Below, one piece after another: positions 5,519 through 13,321 of a stretch of DNA of 35,060 nucleotides. This DNA comes from Gemmataceae bacterium (lineage in GTDB: Bacteria > Planctomycetota > Planctomycetia > Gemmatales > Gemmataceae). The notes under the pieces are model-generated. The model was not told the DNA's origin, searched no databases, and saw nothing but the letters and a program-made list of their open reading frames with translations. The DNA is taken from positions 1-35,060 of the forward strand of contig JAIEPT010000205.1 in the NCBI GenBank assembly GCA_019748295.1. Direction: 5' to 3'. The position numbers and the translations under genes were made by a program. The first letter of the stretch is position 1, and each line of letters starts with the position of its first letter.

Positions 5519-8176
5519 TTACGGCTGAGCGGCGGGGGCCATCGTCAGCACCCATAGCAGCAGCCAGATTCCCGCGGCGGCCATGCCCAGGAACAACACG
5601 TAGCTTCGGATATAGCCCGTCTGAAACACCCGCAACCAACTTCCGATCGCGTACCACACTTTTGCAACCACGTTGACCAGGCCATCGACGATCACGCGAT
5701 CGAAGAAGCCATGGACTCGCGACACGGCGAGACCCGACTTGCCGACGCCGTTGACCAGGCCATCGACGACGTTGGTATCGAACCAGCGCGCCCAACCGGC
5801 CGCGGCCATCGCAGGACGGACGAACAGGGCGCTGTAGGCTTCGTCGAAGTACCACTTGTGGCTCAGGAAACGGTGCACGCCGCTGAACATCTCCTTCGAT
5901 TCGTTCGGATCGAGGAAGCCGAACCAGTAGGTCGAAGCGGCGAAGCTGAAGCCGATCACCACCATCACGAGGGCCAGTCCGCCCGCGAAATCGTGGCCCG
6001 CGTGGGCGGCGTGATGTTCGTCGTGGAAATCGACTTCGACCGACTCGGGTTGAGCGTGATGCAGGATCTGCGTTTCCATGAAGCTGTTGGACGCATCCCA
6101 AGGCGGATTGCCCCACGCCACGCCGACGCTCAAGATCGCCAGCAGCACGAGCGGCGTGGTCATCATCCACGGCGTCTCGTGAGCATGATCGTACACATGG
6201 TGATCCTTCGGCCTGCCCGCGAAGGTCATGAACCACATGCGGAACATGTAGAAGGTCGTGATGCCCGCGGTAATCAGCGGCAGCACGAACAGCAGCACAT
6301 GCTGCGGATGCTCGCGGATGAAGCCGAAGGCATTGGCGAGCACGGCATCCTTCGAGTACCAACCGCTAAAGAGCGGAATGCCGGCGATGGCGAAGACGCC
6401 CATCAGCATCGAGATCGCCGTGATCTTCATCTTGGGAAAGAGGCCGCCCATCTTCCGCATGTCCTGCTCGTGATGGCAGCCGTAGATGACGGACCCTGAC
6501 CCAAGGAAGAGCAGGGCCTTGAAGAAGGCGTGCGTAACCAGGTGGAAGAGCCCCGCGGCCCATCCCCCGACGCCCAGGCCGAGCATCATGTAGCCGAGTT
6601 GGCTGACGGTGGAGTAGGCGAGCACCTTCTTGATGTCGGTGGCGACGATGGCAATCGTCGCGGCGACGAACAGCGTGATGCCGCCGGTGTAGGCGATCGT
6701 CAGCAATGTTTCCGGAGCAAACAGCGGATAGCATCGGCCGACGAGATACACGCCGGCCGCGACCATGGTGGCCGCGTGGATGAGGGCGGACACAGGGGTC
6801 GGGCCTTCCATCGCATCCGGCAACCACACTTGCAGGGGGAACTGGGCGGACTTGCCGACGCAGCCGAGGAAGATGCCAAGCCCGGCGACGACGAGCATCC
6901 AATACGGCATGTAGCCGTGCTCGCCCACCTTGGGCCGATCTTTGGCATCGACCAGTTCGCCGGCGTTGTAGTGCTGATGCCCTTCGTCTTCGTGGTCGCC
7001 TCCCATTGGCCGCGGCATGATGACGACGTACTGGCCGGCCTCGTTGGCGGCCTTCATCGTCATTTCCTTGCCGCCCTCGATGTCCTTGGTGGCATCCGCT
7101 TTGACGAAGCGGTGAGTCAGATCGGTGACCGCCTGTTTGTGGTGACCGCCATGAGCATGCACATGCCCGTGATGCATATCGACGGGGGCCCGCAGGCGGG
7201 AGAACATCTCCTCGAAGTTGAACGTGCCCAGGTAGGTCCACACGATCAGGAGGCCGATGATGAACCCGGCATCGCCCACGCGATTGGTAATGAACGCCTT
7301 GTTTGCCGCGTTCGTGGCGCTGGTCCGTTCGTAATAGAAGCCGATAAGCAAAAACGAGCAGATGCCCACCAGTTCCCAGCTCACGAAGATCTGAAAGAGA
7401 TTGTCGGCAAGCAGCAGGTTGAGCATCGAGAAGCAGAAGAGCGACAGAAACAGGAAGAACCTGCCGAACCGCCCGCGCCGCCTGAAGTGTCCGCCGTCCT
7501 CGCCATGGACCTGGTGGTCTTCGACCTGCTTGTCCAACTCGTCCGACATGTAGCCGCTGGAAAAGAGATGGATGAGCGTGGCGACGAACGTCACCATGAC
7601 GAACATCAAGCCCGACAAGTGATCGATGCGGGCGCCGATGCGGAGCGTGTTGCCGGAGCCGGGGTCGGCCGCGGACGACGACCAGACGCGAGCCCAGAGA
7701 AGGCTTCCCGACCAGCGGTGTTCGAGGCGTTCTTCGGACTCGTGGACGGTTTGCTGGTTCTCTTTGATCTGCTTGCGAATCTCGGCGATCTTCGCGGAGT
7801 TTTCCTTCGCTTCGGCGCCTTTGAAGTGCCTCCCCTTGCGACGAAGGGACTTCAGGTCGTGGTCGAGCTTTTCGTTTTCTTCGGCGATCCGTTCGCTTTC
7901 GTGCTCGACGCGGTGATGCTCGACGAAGTAGGTCACATACCCCATGGCCGAGCAGACGAAGGCGAGGAAGATGGCGGCCATGCCGACGTAGGCGGCGCGC
8001 CGGCCCGGCTGGTCGCCGCCGAGGCCTTGATAGACCGCATCGGCGGCGGGGTGGTTGCGGCGCGCGCGGGCGAAGTTGCGGACGCCGCCGACGAGGAGCA
8101 AATACGTGAACGACGCCAGGGGGAGAAGCGTCGCGATCACGAACCACAGGAACGGATGGTCGTGGAGCGTGCCCAT
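5519..8176 (-). CDS. nuoL: NADH-quinone oxidoreductase subunit L, enlarged
   Basis: An 885-residue antiporter-like subunit of complex I; typical NuoL is 610-700. Core motifs are intact: FVSWELVGICSFLLIGFYY with Glu268, FITNRVGDAGF, GKSAQFPLQVWLPDAMEGPT with Lys442, HAATMVAAGVYL, and YSTVSQLGYMMLGLGVGG. The C-terminal part keeps further helices and the region corresponding to the long lateral helix. Two hydrophilic inserts stand out. One is a charged, coiled-coil-like segment at about residues 87-152. The other is a His-rich insert at about 330-420 with MHHGHVHAHGGHH. The conserved Glu and Lys are 174 residues apart against 85 in E. coli (144 and 229). The start at 8176 has GAGAGG about 7 bases upstream, and the gene follows the nuoK stop after 3 bases. 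Confidence 0.96.
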   Translation of the reverse strand: MGTLHDHPFLWFVIATLLPLASFTYLLLVGGVRNFARARRNHPAADAVYQGLGGDQPGRRAAYVGMAAIFLAFVCSAMGYVTYFVEHHRVEHESERIAEENEKLDHDLKSLRRKGRHFKGAEAKENSAKIAEIRKQIKENQQTVHESEERLEHRWSGSLLWARVWSSSAADPGSGNTLRIGARIDHLSGLMFVMVTFVATLIHLFSSGYMSDELDKQVEDHQVHGEDGGHFRRRGRFGRFFLFLSLFCFSMLNLLLADNLFQIFVSWELVGICSFLLIGFYYERTSATNAANKAFITNRVGDAGFIIGLLIVWTYLGTFNFEEMFSRLRAPVDMHHGHVHAHGGHHKQAVTDLTHRFVKADATKDIEGGKEMTMKAANEAGQYVVIMPRPMGGDHEDEGHQHYNAGELVDAKDRPKVGEHGYMPYWMLVVAGLGIFLGCVGKSAQFPLQVWLPDAMEGPTPVSALIHAATMVAAGVYLVGRCYPLFAPETLLTIAYTGGITLFVAATIAIVATDIKKVLAYSTVSQLGYMMLGLGVGGWAAGLFHLVTHAFFKALLFLGSGSVIYGCHHEQDMRKMGGLFPKMKITAISMLMGVFAIAGIPLFSGWYSKDAVLANAFGFIREHPQHVLLFVLPLITAGITTFYMFRMWFMTFAGRPKDHHVYDHAHETPWMMTTPLVLLAILSVGVAWGNPPWDASNSFMETQILHHAQPESVEVDFHDEHHAAHAGHDFAGGLALVMVVIGFSFAASTYWFGFLDPNESKEMFSGVHRFLSHKWYFDEAYSALFVRPAMAAAGWARWFDTNVVDGLVNGVGKSGLAVSRVHGFFDRVIVDGLVNVVAKVWYAIGSWLRVFQTGYIRSYVLFLGMAAAGIWLLLWVLTMAPAAQP

Positions 8177-8179
8177 CGC

Positions 8180-8488
8180 TTATCCTCTCAACTCTTCCGC
8201 GGAGTCCACGTCCACGGTCGAGTGATTGTTGTAGAAGTTGAGCACGATCGCGAGCGCCACGGCCGCTTCCGCCGCGGCGAGCACGATGACCAGGAGCGAA
8301 AAGATCATCCCCTCGATCTCGAAGGCGGGGTTGTACCGAGCGAAGGCGACGAGGTTGACGTTGGCGCCGTTGAGCACCAGTTCGACCCCGATGAGCACGC
8401 CGATCGCGTTTCGCTTGGTGGCCATGCAGACGACGCCGCACACGAAGAGCAGGGCGCCGAGGAAAAGATAATGCTCCAGGCCGATCAT
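8180..8488 (-). CDS. nuoK: NADH-quinone oxidoreductase subunit K
   Basis: A 102-residue, three-helix membrane subunit of complex I, exactly the usual length (MrpC/NuoK family). It forms part of the charged axis between the quinone site and the antiporter subunits. The two membrane glutamates needed in other species are present: Glu36 in VLIGVELVLNGANVNLVAF and Glu74 in AAAEAAVALAIVLNFY. The ATG at 8488 overlaps the nuoJ stop by four bases (ATGA). It is preceded by AAGGAGG inside the nuoJ end, the best ribosome binding site in the operon, so translation is efficient and probably coupled to nuoJ. Confidence 0.97.
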   Translation of the reverse strand: MIGLEHYLFLGALLFVCGVVCMATKRNAIGVLIGVELVLNGANVNLVAFARYNPAFEIEGMIFSLLVIVLAAAEAAVALAIVLNFYNNHSTVDVDSAEELRG

Positions 8489-9147
8489 ACCGCGGCCTCC
8501 TTGCGGCGTTTCGCGCGGGCGAGATACGCGGCGCCGATCAGGGCGACGAGAAGGTGAACCGAGACGATTTCGAACGGCAGCAGGTAGCTGGCCCGCACGA
8601 CCGTTTCCTTGCCGTTAACCGTTTCCTTGTGAGCCGGGCCAACGCCGACGCCGAGGAAACCCTGGCCGATCGCCATGCTGTAGGGGGATTTGGAAGCGAC
8701 TTCGTTCGTTTCGCCTTCCTTCGTCATCCCCTCGGCCAGCGTCGTCTTGGGTGCGTATTGGGCCACGGTCGAACCAGAGGGGGGCGTGGGCTTGCCGATT
8801 TTCGAGATCGCCACGCTCAGCACCGAAAGCAGCAGCAAGCCCGCGGCCACCGAGACGGCCCATTCGCCGCTGCTGGTCCGCATCGAGATGAACGGGCCCT
8901 GCGCGGTGAGCATGACGCCGAAGACGACGAGGATCATCGTGCCGCCGACGTAGACCAAAAGCTGAATGGCGCCGACGAGGTCGGCGCCAAGCAGGAAGAA
9001 GATGCCGGAGGTGCCGGCCAGGGCGAAGAGGAGCCAAGTGGCCGAACGCACGATGTTGTGCGTGACGACGCAAGCGATGGCGCATCCGCCCGTGATGCAG
9101 GCGATCGTCCAGAAGAGGAACGGTTCAAGGTTGGTGAAGGGACTCAT
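8485..9147 (-). CDS. nuoJ: NADH-quinone oxidoreductase subunit J
   Basis: A 220-residue membrane subunit of complex I (ND6/NuoJ family). The N-terminal three helices carry the conserved segment VTHNIVRSATWLLFALAGTSG followed by FFLLGADLVGAIQLLVYVGG, the pi-bulge helix region typical of NuoJ. Two further helices follow, separated by a hydrophilic loop of about 65 residues (SKIGKPTPPSGSTVAQ to HKETVNGKETVVRAS) that is longer than in E. coli NuoJ, in keeping with the enlarged loops of the NuoL and NuoM next door. The start at 9147 has no strong ribosome binding site. Gene order goes straight from nuoH to nuoJ, with nuoI absent. Confidence 0.95.
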   Translation of the reverse strand: MSPFTNLEPFLFWTIACITGGCAIACVVTHNIVRSATWLLFALAGTSGIFFLLGADLVGAIQLLVYVGGTMILVVFGVMLTAQGPFISMRTSSGEWAVSVAAGLLLLSVLSVAISKIGKPTPPSGSTVAQYAPKTTLAEGMTKEGETNEVASKSPYSMAIGQGFLGVGVGPAHKETVNGKETVVRASYLLPFEIVSVHLLVALIGAAYLARAKRRKEAAV

Positions 9148-9360
9148 GGTTACGAGCGTCTCGGTTCACGTTGTTGGATGCATCAGCAGGTTCGCCCTCC
9201 TCACTAACCCGAAGCGTTAGCGAGGGAAACTGTTGCCCTCGCTTACGCTTTGGGTTGGTGCAGCGACGGGATCCATCGCTTGCTCGCTTCGAAACAACGT
9301 TCGCCTTCGCCCTCACCTCCGTTTCCAACTCAAAACTCAACACTCGCAACTCAAAACGCC
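9148..9360. repeat. nuoH-nuoJ gap: palindrome plus degenerate CAACTC/AAAAC words
   Basis: The 213-base gap, where nuoI normally lies, contains no gene. It holds an inverted repeat with 21-base arms at 9206-9226 and 9236-9256 (AACCCGAAGCG... against ...CGCTTTGGGTT, two mismatches, 9-base loop). A run of degenerate short words (ACTCAAAACTCAACACTCG and neighbours, 9327-9360) leads directly into the nuoH stop codon. Confidence 0.7.
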
Positions 9361-10641
9361 TTATTGCTTCGCACCCTGATATCCGGTGACGTTCGTCATC
9401 TGCCACATGCTCGGCATACCGGTTCCGGGCACATCCTTCGCGGTCGCCAGCAGCTTGAGGATCGCAAGCACCAAACCGAGCATCGTGAGGCCGAAGATCG
9501 CGAGTTGGGCGATAGTGCGGACGGAAGGCGGAAGCACGAGCTGCCAGGTCGCCACGCCGATCAAGAGGAAGCAGCTAATCGGCAGCAGGTACTTGAGGCA
9601 GGTCATCATCACCTGATCGATGCGGAGCCGAGGCAACGTCCAGCGCACCCACATCATCACGAAGACCAGGAACCAGCATTTGCCGATGAAGACGACCATG
9701 TTGAGCAGATTGCCGATCCACAGTCCGGCGGTCGCGTTCCCCGTGATTCCGGCGAACACGTCGGTCAACTCCCACGGCAGACCCAGGCTCCACCCGCCGA
9801 GGAACATGATCGCCGCGATGCCGGAGACGGCGAACATCGAGCCGTATTCCGCCATGAAGATCACGAGCCAGCGGAAGCCGGAGTACTCGGTGTGGAAGCC
9901 CGCGACCAGTTCCGACTCGGCTTCCGCCAGGTCGAACGGGGCTCGTTTGCAGCTGGCCATGGCGCAGGTGAAGTAGGTCCAGAAGGCGCAGAAGGTGAAC
10001 GGATCGTGGAACAGATACCAGTTCCAGATCCCCCTTTGCTGCAACGTGATTTCGTTGAGATTCATCGAGCCGGCCACGATGACGGGGACGAGTACGGTGA
10101 TCGCCATCGGGATTTCGTAGCTCACCATTTGGGCGGCTTCACGCATGCCGCCGAAGAGGGCCCATTTCGAGCCCGAGCCATAGCCGATGAGGATGATGCC
10201 GAACACTTCGCTCGACATGACGGCGAGCATGAAGAGGATGGCGATATTGAGATCGAGCCCGACGAGCATGTTGCCGAAGGGGAGGGCGAGAAACGCCGTA
10301 AACGACCCCGCGAGCGCGATATACGGGCCCACGCGGAAGAGCATTTGATCGGCGGAAGCCGGGATGATGTCCTCTTTGACGAGGAGCTTCATGCCGTCGG
10401 CAAGCGTTTGCAGCCAGCCGAACTTTCCGCCGACGCGGGTCGGGCCAAGGCGATCTTGAATGCGGCCGGCGACTTTGCGTTCGAGCCACACCGAGAAGAT
10501 GGCGGACACGAGCATGAAGCCGATGAGCAGAGCGGCCGCGATGATGGCGAGAAGGTAGTACCAGAGCGGGCTGGAAAAGAAGCTGGCGAAGAGAAGCGTA
10601 CCCACGAACCCGGCTCCTTCCGCGCGTGCGTTCAAACTCAT
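9361..10641 (-). CDS. nuoH: NADH-quinone oxidoreductase subunit H
   Basis: A 426-residue polytopic membrane protein. It forms the quinone-binding junction between the peripheral and membrane arms of complex I. The conserved cytoplasmic loops are clear: WLERKVAGRIQDRLGPTRVG followed by GLQ-like GWLQTLADGMKLLVKEDIIP, and CKRAPFDLAEAESELVAGFH followed by TEYSGFRW, the quinone-channel loop. Length is above the 325-residue E. coli protein because of additional C-terminal sequence after the last helices and a longer loop around residues 195-225 (TLQQRGIWNWYLFHDPFTF). The start at 10641 is the only ATG before the first helix; no ribosome binding site stands out. It is the first gene of the cluster in this window, and its upstream region is filled with repeats. 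Confidence 0.96.
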   Translation of the reverse strand: MSLNARAEGAGFVGTLLFASFFSSPLWYYLLAIIAAALLIGFMLVSAIFSVWLERKVAGRIQDRLGPTRVGGKFGWLQTLADGMKLLVKEDIIPASADQMLFRVGPYIALAGSFTAFLALPFGNMLVGLDLNIAILFMLAVMSSEVFGIILIGYGSGSKWALFGGMREAAQMVSYEIPMAITVLVPVIVAGSMNLNEITLQQRGIWNWYLFHDPFTFCAFWTYFTCAMASCKRAPFDLAEAESELVAGFHTEYSGFRWLVIFMAEYGSMFAVSGIAAIMFLGGWSLGLPWELTDVFAGITGNATAGLWIGNLLNMVVFIGKCWFLVFVMMWVRWTLPRLRIDQVMMTCLKYLLPISCFLLIGVATWQLVLPPSVRTIAQLAIFGLTMLGLVLAILKLLATAKDVPGTGMPSMWQMTNVTGYQGAKQ

Positions 10642-10815
10642 GGAGCGGAACGGGCGTTACTTTATGCGAGGGCATCCGGGGCGGCAAGCGCAGGGGTGAG
10701 GGCGATGGGCAATGCGGAACCGAGAACCGAGATCGAAGAATGAGGATCGGAGGTCGGAAATCGGAAATCCGAGGAGACCTCAGTTCGGGGCTTCCAACAC
10801 CGGCTGGTAGCTCCT

Positions 10816-10908
10816 GCCGCTCGCCTTGAGGAGCCGCGCACGCAGTAAGCGGTCGGGAGCGTCCCGCAAAACCGCTTACTACGTGCGCGGCTCCTTGAGG
10901 CGAGCGGC
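10816..10908. repeat. Nested inverted repeat with GCCGCTCGCC ends
   Basis: The left arm runs from GCCGCTCGCC (10816-10825) into GAGCCGCGCACGCAGTAAG (10831-10849). The right arm runs from CCGCTTACTACGTGCGCGG (10872-10890) to GGCGAGCGGC (10899-10908). The arms pair over about 38 bases. The inner unit is the same family as in 5375-5517 and 17971-18035; the outer 10 bases are the terminal inverted repeat of the G/C-box element. Confidence 0.7.
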
Positions 10909-11017
10909 GCCTGCATTTCTCCCCTCTCCCTCCGGGAGAGGGGCCGGGGGTGAGGGCCGTGCGACGTGGCGTTACGCGAGAAAAGGCACCCTCACCCCGG
11001 CCAGGGATCCGCCCGAG

Positions 11018-11044
11018 CATGGCACGCATGGCACGCATGGCACG
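11018..11044. repeat. Three tandem copies of CATGGCACG
   Basis: A perfect 9-base unit is repeated three times without interruption inside the repeat-rich gap before nuoH. No open frame of interest uses it. It is a small minisatellite, possibly variable between strains. Confidence 0.8.
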
Positions 11045-11167
11045 CCGCGGCTGCTTCCACAGATCCAAACGACTTAGGTCGAAGATGCAATATCCTCCCT
11101 CAAGGGGAGAGGGGTGCTCATCTCCGCGCCATGCAGCGGAAACGGGCATGGTGATTTAGGGCATCTT

Positions 11168-12442
11168 TTAGAAGCGGAACTCGAGGCCGAGGTTGAGCCC
11201 CTCCGCCCAAAAATCCGTGCGGCGAAGGCTTGGATAGGGACGCTGCGGGTCGCTCGAGGCGCCGTACGACTGACTCGCGGGGACAAGCGACGGGTTCACG
11301 GTGCGATCGACCTGCTGGCCGGGACGGACGACGTTGGTCCAGTAGAGCAGCGAGTAGCCGACCTTCAGGCGTAAGCGCGGCGACAATTCCAGGCCGAGGT
11401 TCACGCCGAACTCGGGAACCAGCGAGAACGAACTGCCTTCGTATCGGCCGATGTTGGACGACGTGGCCAGCAGGCCGCCTTGCAGGAAACTGGGTGCGGT
11501 CCCCGGCGGCTGCACTGCGCTGGAACCATCGATCGCAAGCTGCTGCTGCGTTCCGCCGATGCCGAGCTTACCGAGCAGGCCGACCGAAAAGCGGCCGAAC
11601 ACCCAATCGATGCGCGTGCCGATTTGGCCGCCGTAAAAGCGATTCTTCGTGCTGAACGAATCGAAGAGCGAAATCGCGGTGTTCGCCGGCAGGACGGTCC
11701 CGAAAGCGGCGGTCGGGGCGAGCGTTCGCATGCGTTGTTCGAAGAGCAGGTCTTCCTCGAGGCTGAGGAAACGGAAGCCGGCGAGCAGCTCGGCATGGAC
11801 GCGTTCGCTGGAATAGCCGAGCCAAACCGCGTTCGCCTCGACGCCGCCGAATCGCGTGGCCGTGTCGATTTCCAACCCGCCGGAGAGGAAGTTGGGGCTT
11901 GAAACGAGAAAGGCGCCTTCGCCGCTGTTGGTCCAATCGATGGGCCGCGAATACTGCGGATAGCCGAACGGGTCGGAGCCGTAGAATCGGCGCCGCAAGG
12001 CTTCTCCCAAGGCGAAACCGCCGATCTCGAATCCGAAGCGATCTTGATCGTCGATCCAGGCCCCGATGCGAGCGCGAATGCCCCCCACGGTCCCCGGGTA
12101 AAGGTCGGAATTGCCTAGAAGGACACGGGTTCCCGGCTCGCCCAATGCGCCGATGCCGCCTGAATCATTGCGTGCGACAAGGGCGGGAGTCTGCATCGGC
12201 CGCAGGCTCCAGATCAGAAAATCAAGATCGAACCAGGCGGGTCGGCCGAAGAAGCGTGGTCGATTGCCGATAAGGATTTCGTCGAAATCCGGGTCGCCTG
12301 CGTACTCGGGGTAGACGGTTCGGTAGACCGTGCCCGGAGGCGGCGGAGACAGCCCCGCCGGTGGAGGGGCAGGCGGTTGCCCAAAGGCGGCGGCTGGGGC
12401 AATAACGGCAAAACACAAAGCCCATCGCAAGATGCGTCGCAT
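11168..12442 (-). CDS. BBP7-like outer-membrane beta-barrel protein
   Basis: A 424-residue exported protein. The N-terminus MRRILRWALCFAVIAPAAAFG is a standard signal peptide, followed by a Pro-rich stretch (residues about 22-38). The remainder alternates short amphipathic strands with Gly/Asn turns and ends in WAEGLNLGLEFRF, a C-terminal Phe barrel signature. Overall arrangement and the ending resemble the planctomycete BBP7 family of outer-membrane barrels; function is unknown for that family. The start at 12442 is preferred over one at 12460 because GGGAG lies 7 bases before it and the signal peptide then begins Met-Arg-Arg. No operon partner is evident; the next upstream minus-strand gene is 77 bases away. 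Confidence 0.82.
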   Translation of the reverse strand: MRRILRWALCFAVIAPAAAFGQPPAPPPAGLSPPPPGTVYRTVYPEYAGDPDFDEILIGNRPRFFGRPAWFDLDFLIWSLRPMQTPALVARNDSGGIGALGEPGTRVLLGNSDLYPGTVGGIRARIGAWIDDQDRFGFEIGGFALGEALRRRFYGSDPFGYPQYSRPIDWTNSGEGAFLVSSPNFLSGGLEIDTATRFGGVEANAVWLGYSSERVHAELLAGFRFLSLEEDLLFEQRMRTLAPTAAFGTVLPANTAISLFDSFSTKNRFYGGQIGTRIDWVFGRFSVGLLGKLGIGGTQQQLAIDGSSAVQPPGTAPSFLQGGLLATSSNIGRYEGSSFSLVPEFGVNLGLELSPRLRLKVGYSLLYWTNVVRPGQQVDRTVNPSLVPASQSYGASSDPQRPYPSLRRTDFWAEGLNLGLEFRF

Positions 12443-12519
12443 GAGGAATCTCCCGCCCAAGTCCGGCGAACCGGCCGGCAGGCGGGAGATACCCGATGAT
12501 GCGTTCGCCCGTCAAGCCG

Positions 12520-13122
12520 TCAGCGTGTCTCTTGCAGCGTCCAAATCTGCTGCGGCCGGGCGAAACAGACCATGGCTCCAAGCACGCCGAGCGCCGCACA
12601 CACGATGGCGACGATCAACAAGGGCAGGGGACCAATCGTGTTGACGACGAATGCAATCAGCCAATGGGCCCGGTTCACCAGGTTCTGGGCAATGAGCACA
12701 TACAGGACGCCGAAGCATGCAGCCAGAAAAAGCCCGATGCCAAGCGGCTTCACCGCTGCGACGATCGGATTTTCGACCTTGGAGGCAACCTTCATGTCAG
12801 GCCGAAGGGTCCGCAACAGCTCGTAGATTTCCATGCCGCCGGGGCCGAAGAAGCCCTTGAGTTGTTCCGTCGTGCCGTTGCTTCGGACGTGCAGATCGAC
12901 GTCGCCGCCGCTGCCGGCAGCGAGCTTCGCCACCTGGTCGGGTCGAAATCGAATCGCGCTGGAACCCAGCAGCGTCTTCGGTTCCGAACTGGCGCCGACG
13001 CGTGCTTCGATCTGGTCAGGGTCGTCGGAAGCGACGCGCCCCCAGAGCAGTTCGCCGTTGCGCCAGACCAGGACTTTCGTTTCGTCCGTATCGAATTGGC
13101 TTGCCCAAACGGCTCGATTCAT
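12520..13122 (-). CDS. Unknown protein with two C-terminal membrane helices
   Basis: A 200-residue protein I do not recognise. Residues 1-115 are soluble with alternating beta-like segments (KVLVWRNGELLWGRVAS, EARVGASSEPKTLLGSSAIRF as separate pieces). This is followed by two strong hydrophobic helices at about 122-147 and 156-188 (PLPLLIVAIVCAALGVLGAM) and a short tail. It is thus a tail-anchored or hairpin membrane protein with the N-terminal domain probably cytoplasmic. GGAG lies 7 bases before the ATG at 13122, which supports this start. It sits between a BBP7-like gene and uvrA on the same strand. Function cannot be assigned. Confidence 0.75.
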   Translation of the reverse strand: MNRAVWASQFDTDETKVLVWRNGELLWGRVASDDPDQIEARVGASSEPKTLLGSSAIRFRPDQVAKLAAGSGGDVDLHVRSNGTTEQLKGFFGPGGMEIYELLRTLRPDMKVASKVENPIVAAVKPLGIGLFLAACFGVLYVLIAQNLVNRAHWLIAFVVNTIGPLPLLIVAIVCAALGVLGAMVCFARPQQIWTLQETR

Positions 13123-13259
13123 GGTTCATCTCCAAAGCAAAACGAAGGCGATGGAAATTCAGTGTATCTTTCTACACTTCGATGCCTAGGTGCATCGGGC
13201 GAGAATTTCCGGTGAAGGATGGCGGAAGACGAGCAAGTCATAGCGTCGCATGGTGCGAA

Positions 13260-13308
13260 GGTTCTGCCCTCAACCCCAGCCCCACTCCCGGAAGGAGAGC
13301 GGAGCAAG
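13260..13308. repeat. Partial G/C-box repeat
   Basis: CCCTCAACCCCAGCCCC followed by ACTCCCGGAAGGAGAGCGGAG is a degraded single unit of the dispersed G/C-box family, just beyond the uvrA stop codon. The small stem CTCCCGG-AA-GGAG could weakly terminate uvrA transcription. Confidence 0.5.
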
Positions 13309-13321
13309 GCGCGCGTCGCGG

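Larger units (their letters stand above)
10642..11167. repeat. Repeat-filled gap upstream of nuoH
   Basis: This 526-base gap shows no credible gene. In order it holds: degenerate purine-rich words (GAACCGAGATCGAAGAATGA and similar, 10715-10785); a long inverted repeat 10816-10908 made of the GAGCCGCGCACG...TAAGCGG family nested between GCCGCTCGCC and GGCGAGCGGC ends; a partial copy of the G/C-box element (10899-11000); three perfect tandem copies of CATGGCACG (11018-11044); and a G/C-box remnant at 11090-11112. Any nuoH promoter must lie in or beyond these repeats, and none is obvious. Confidence 0.65.

Noticed and set aside
6530..8557. Open frame of 675 codons on the plus strand
   Set aside because: Antisense to nuoL and nuoK; the highly charged, His/Asp/Glu-rich product is typical of a shadow frame.
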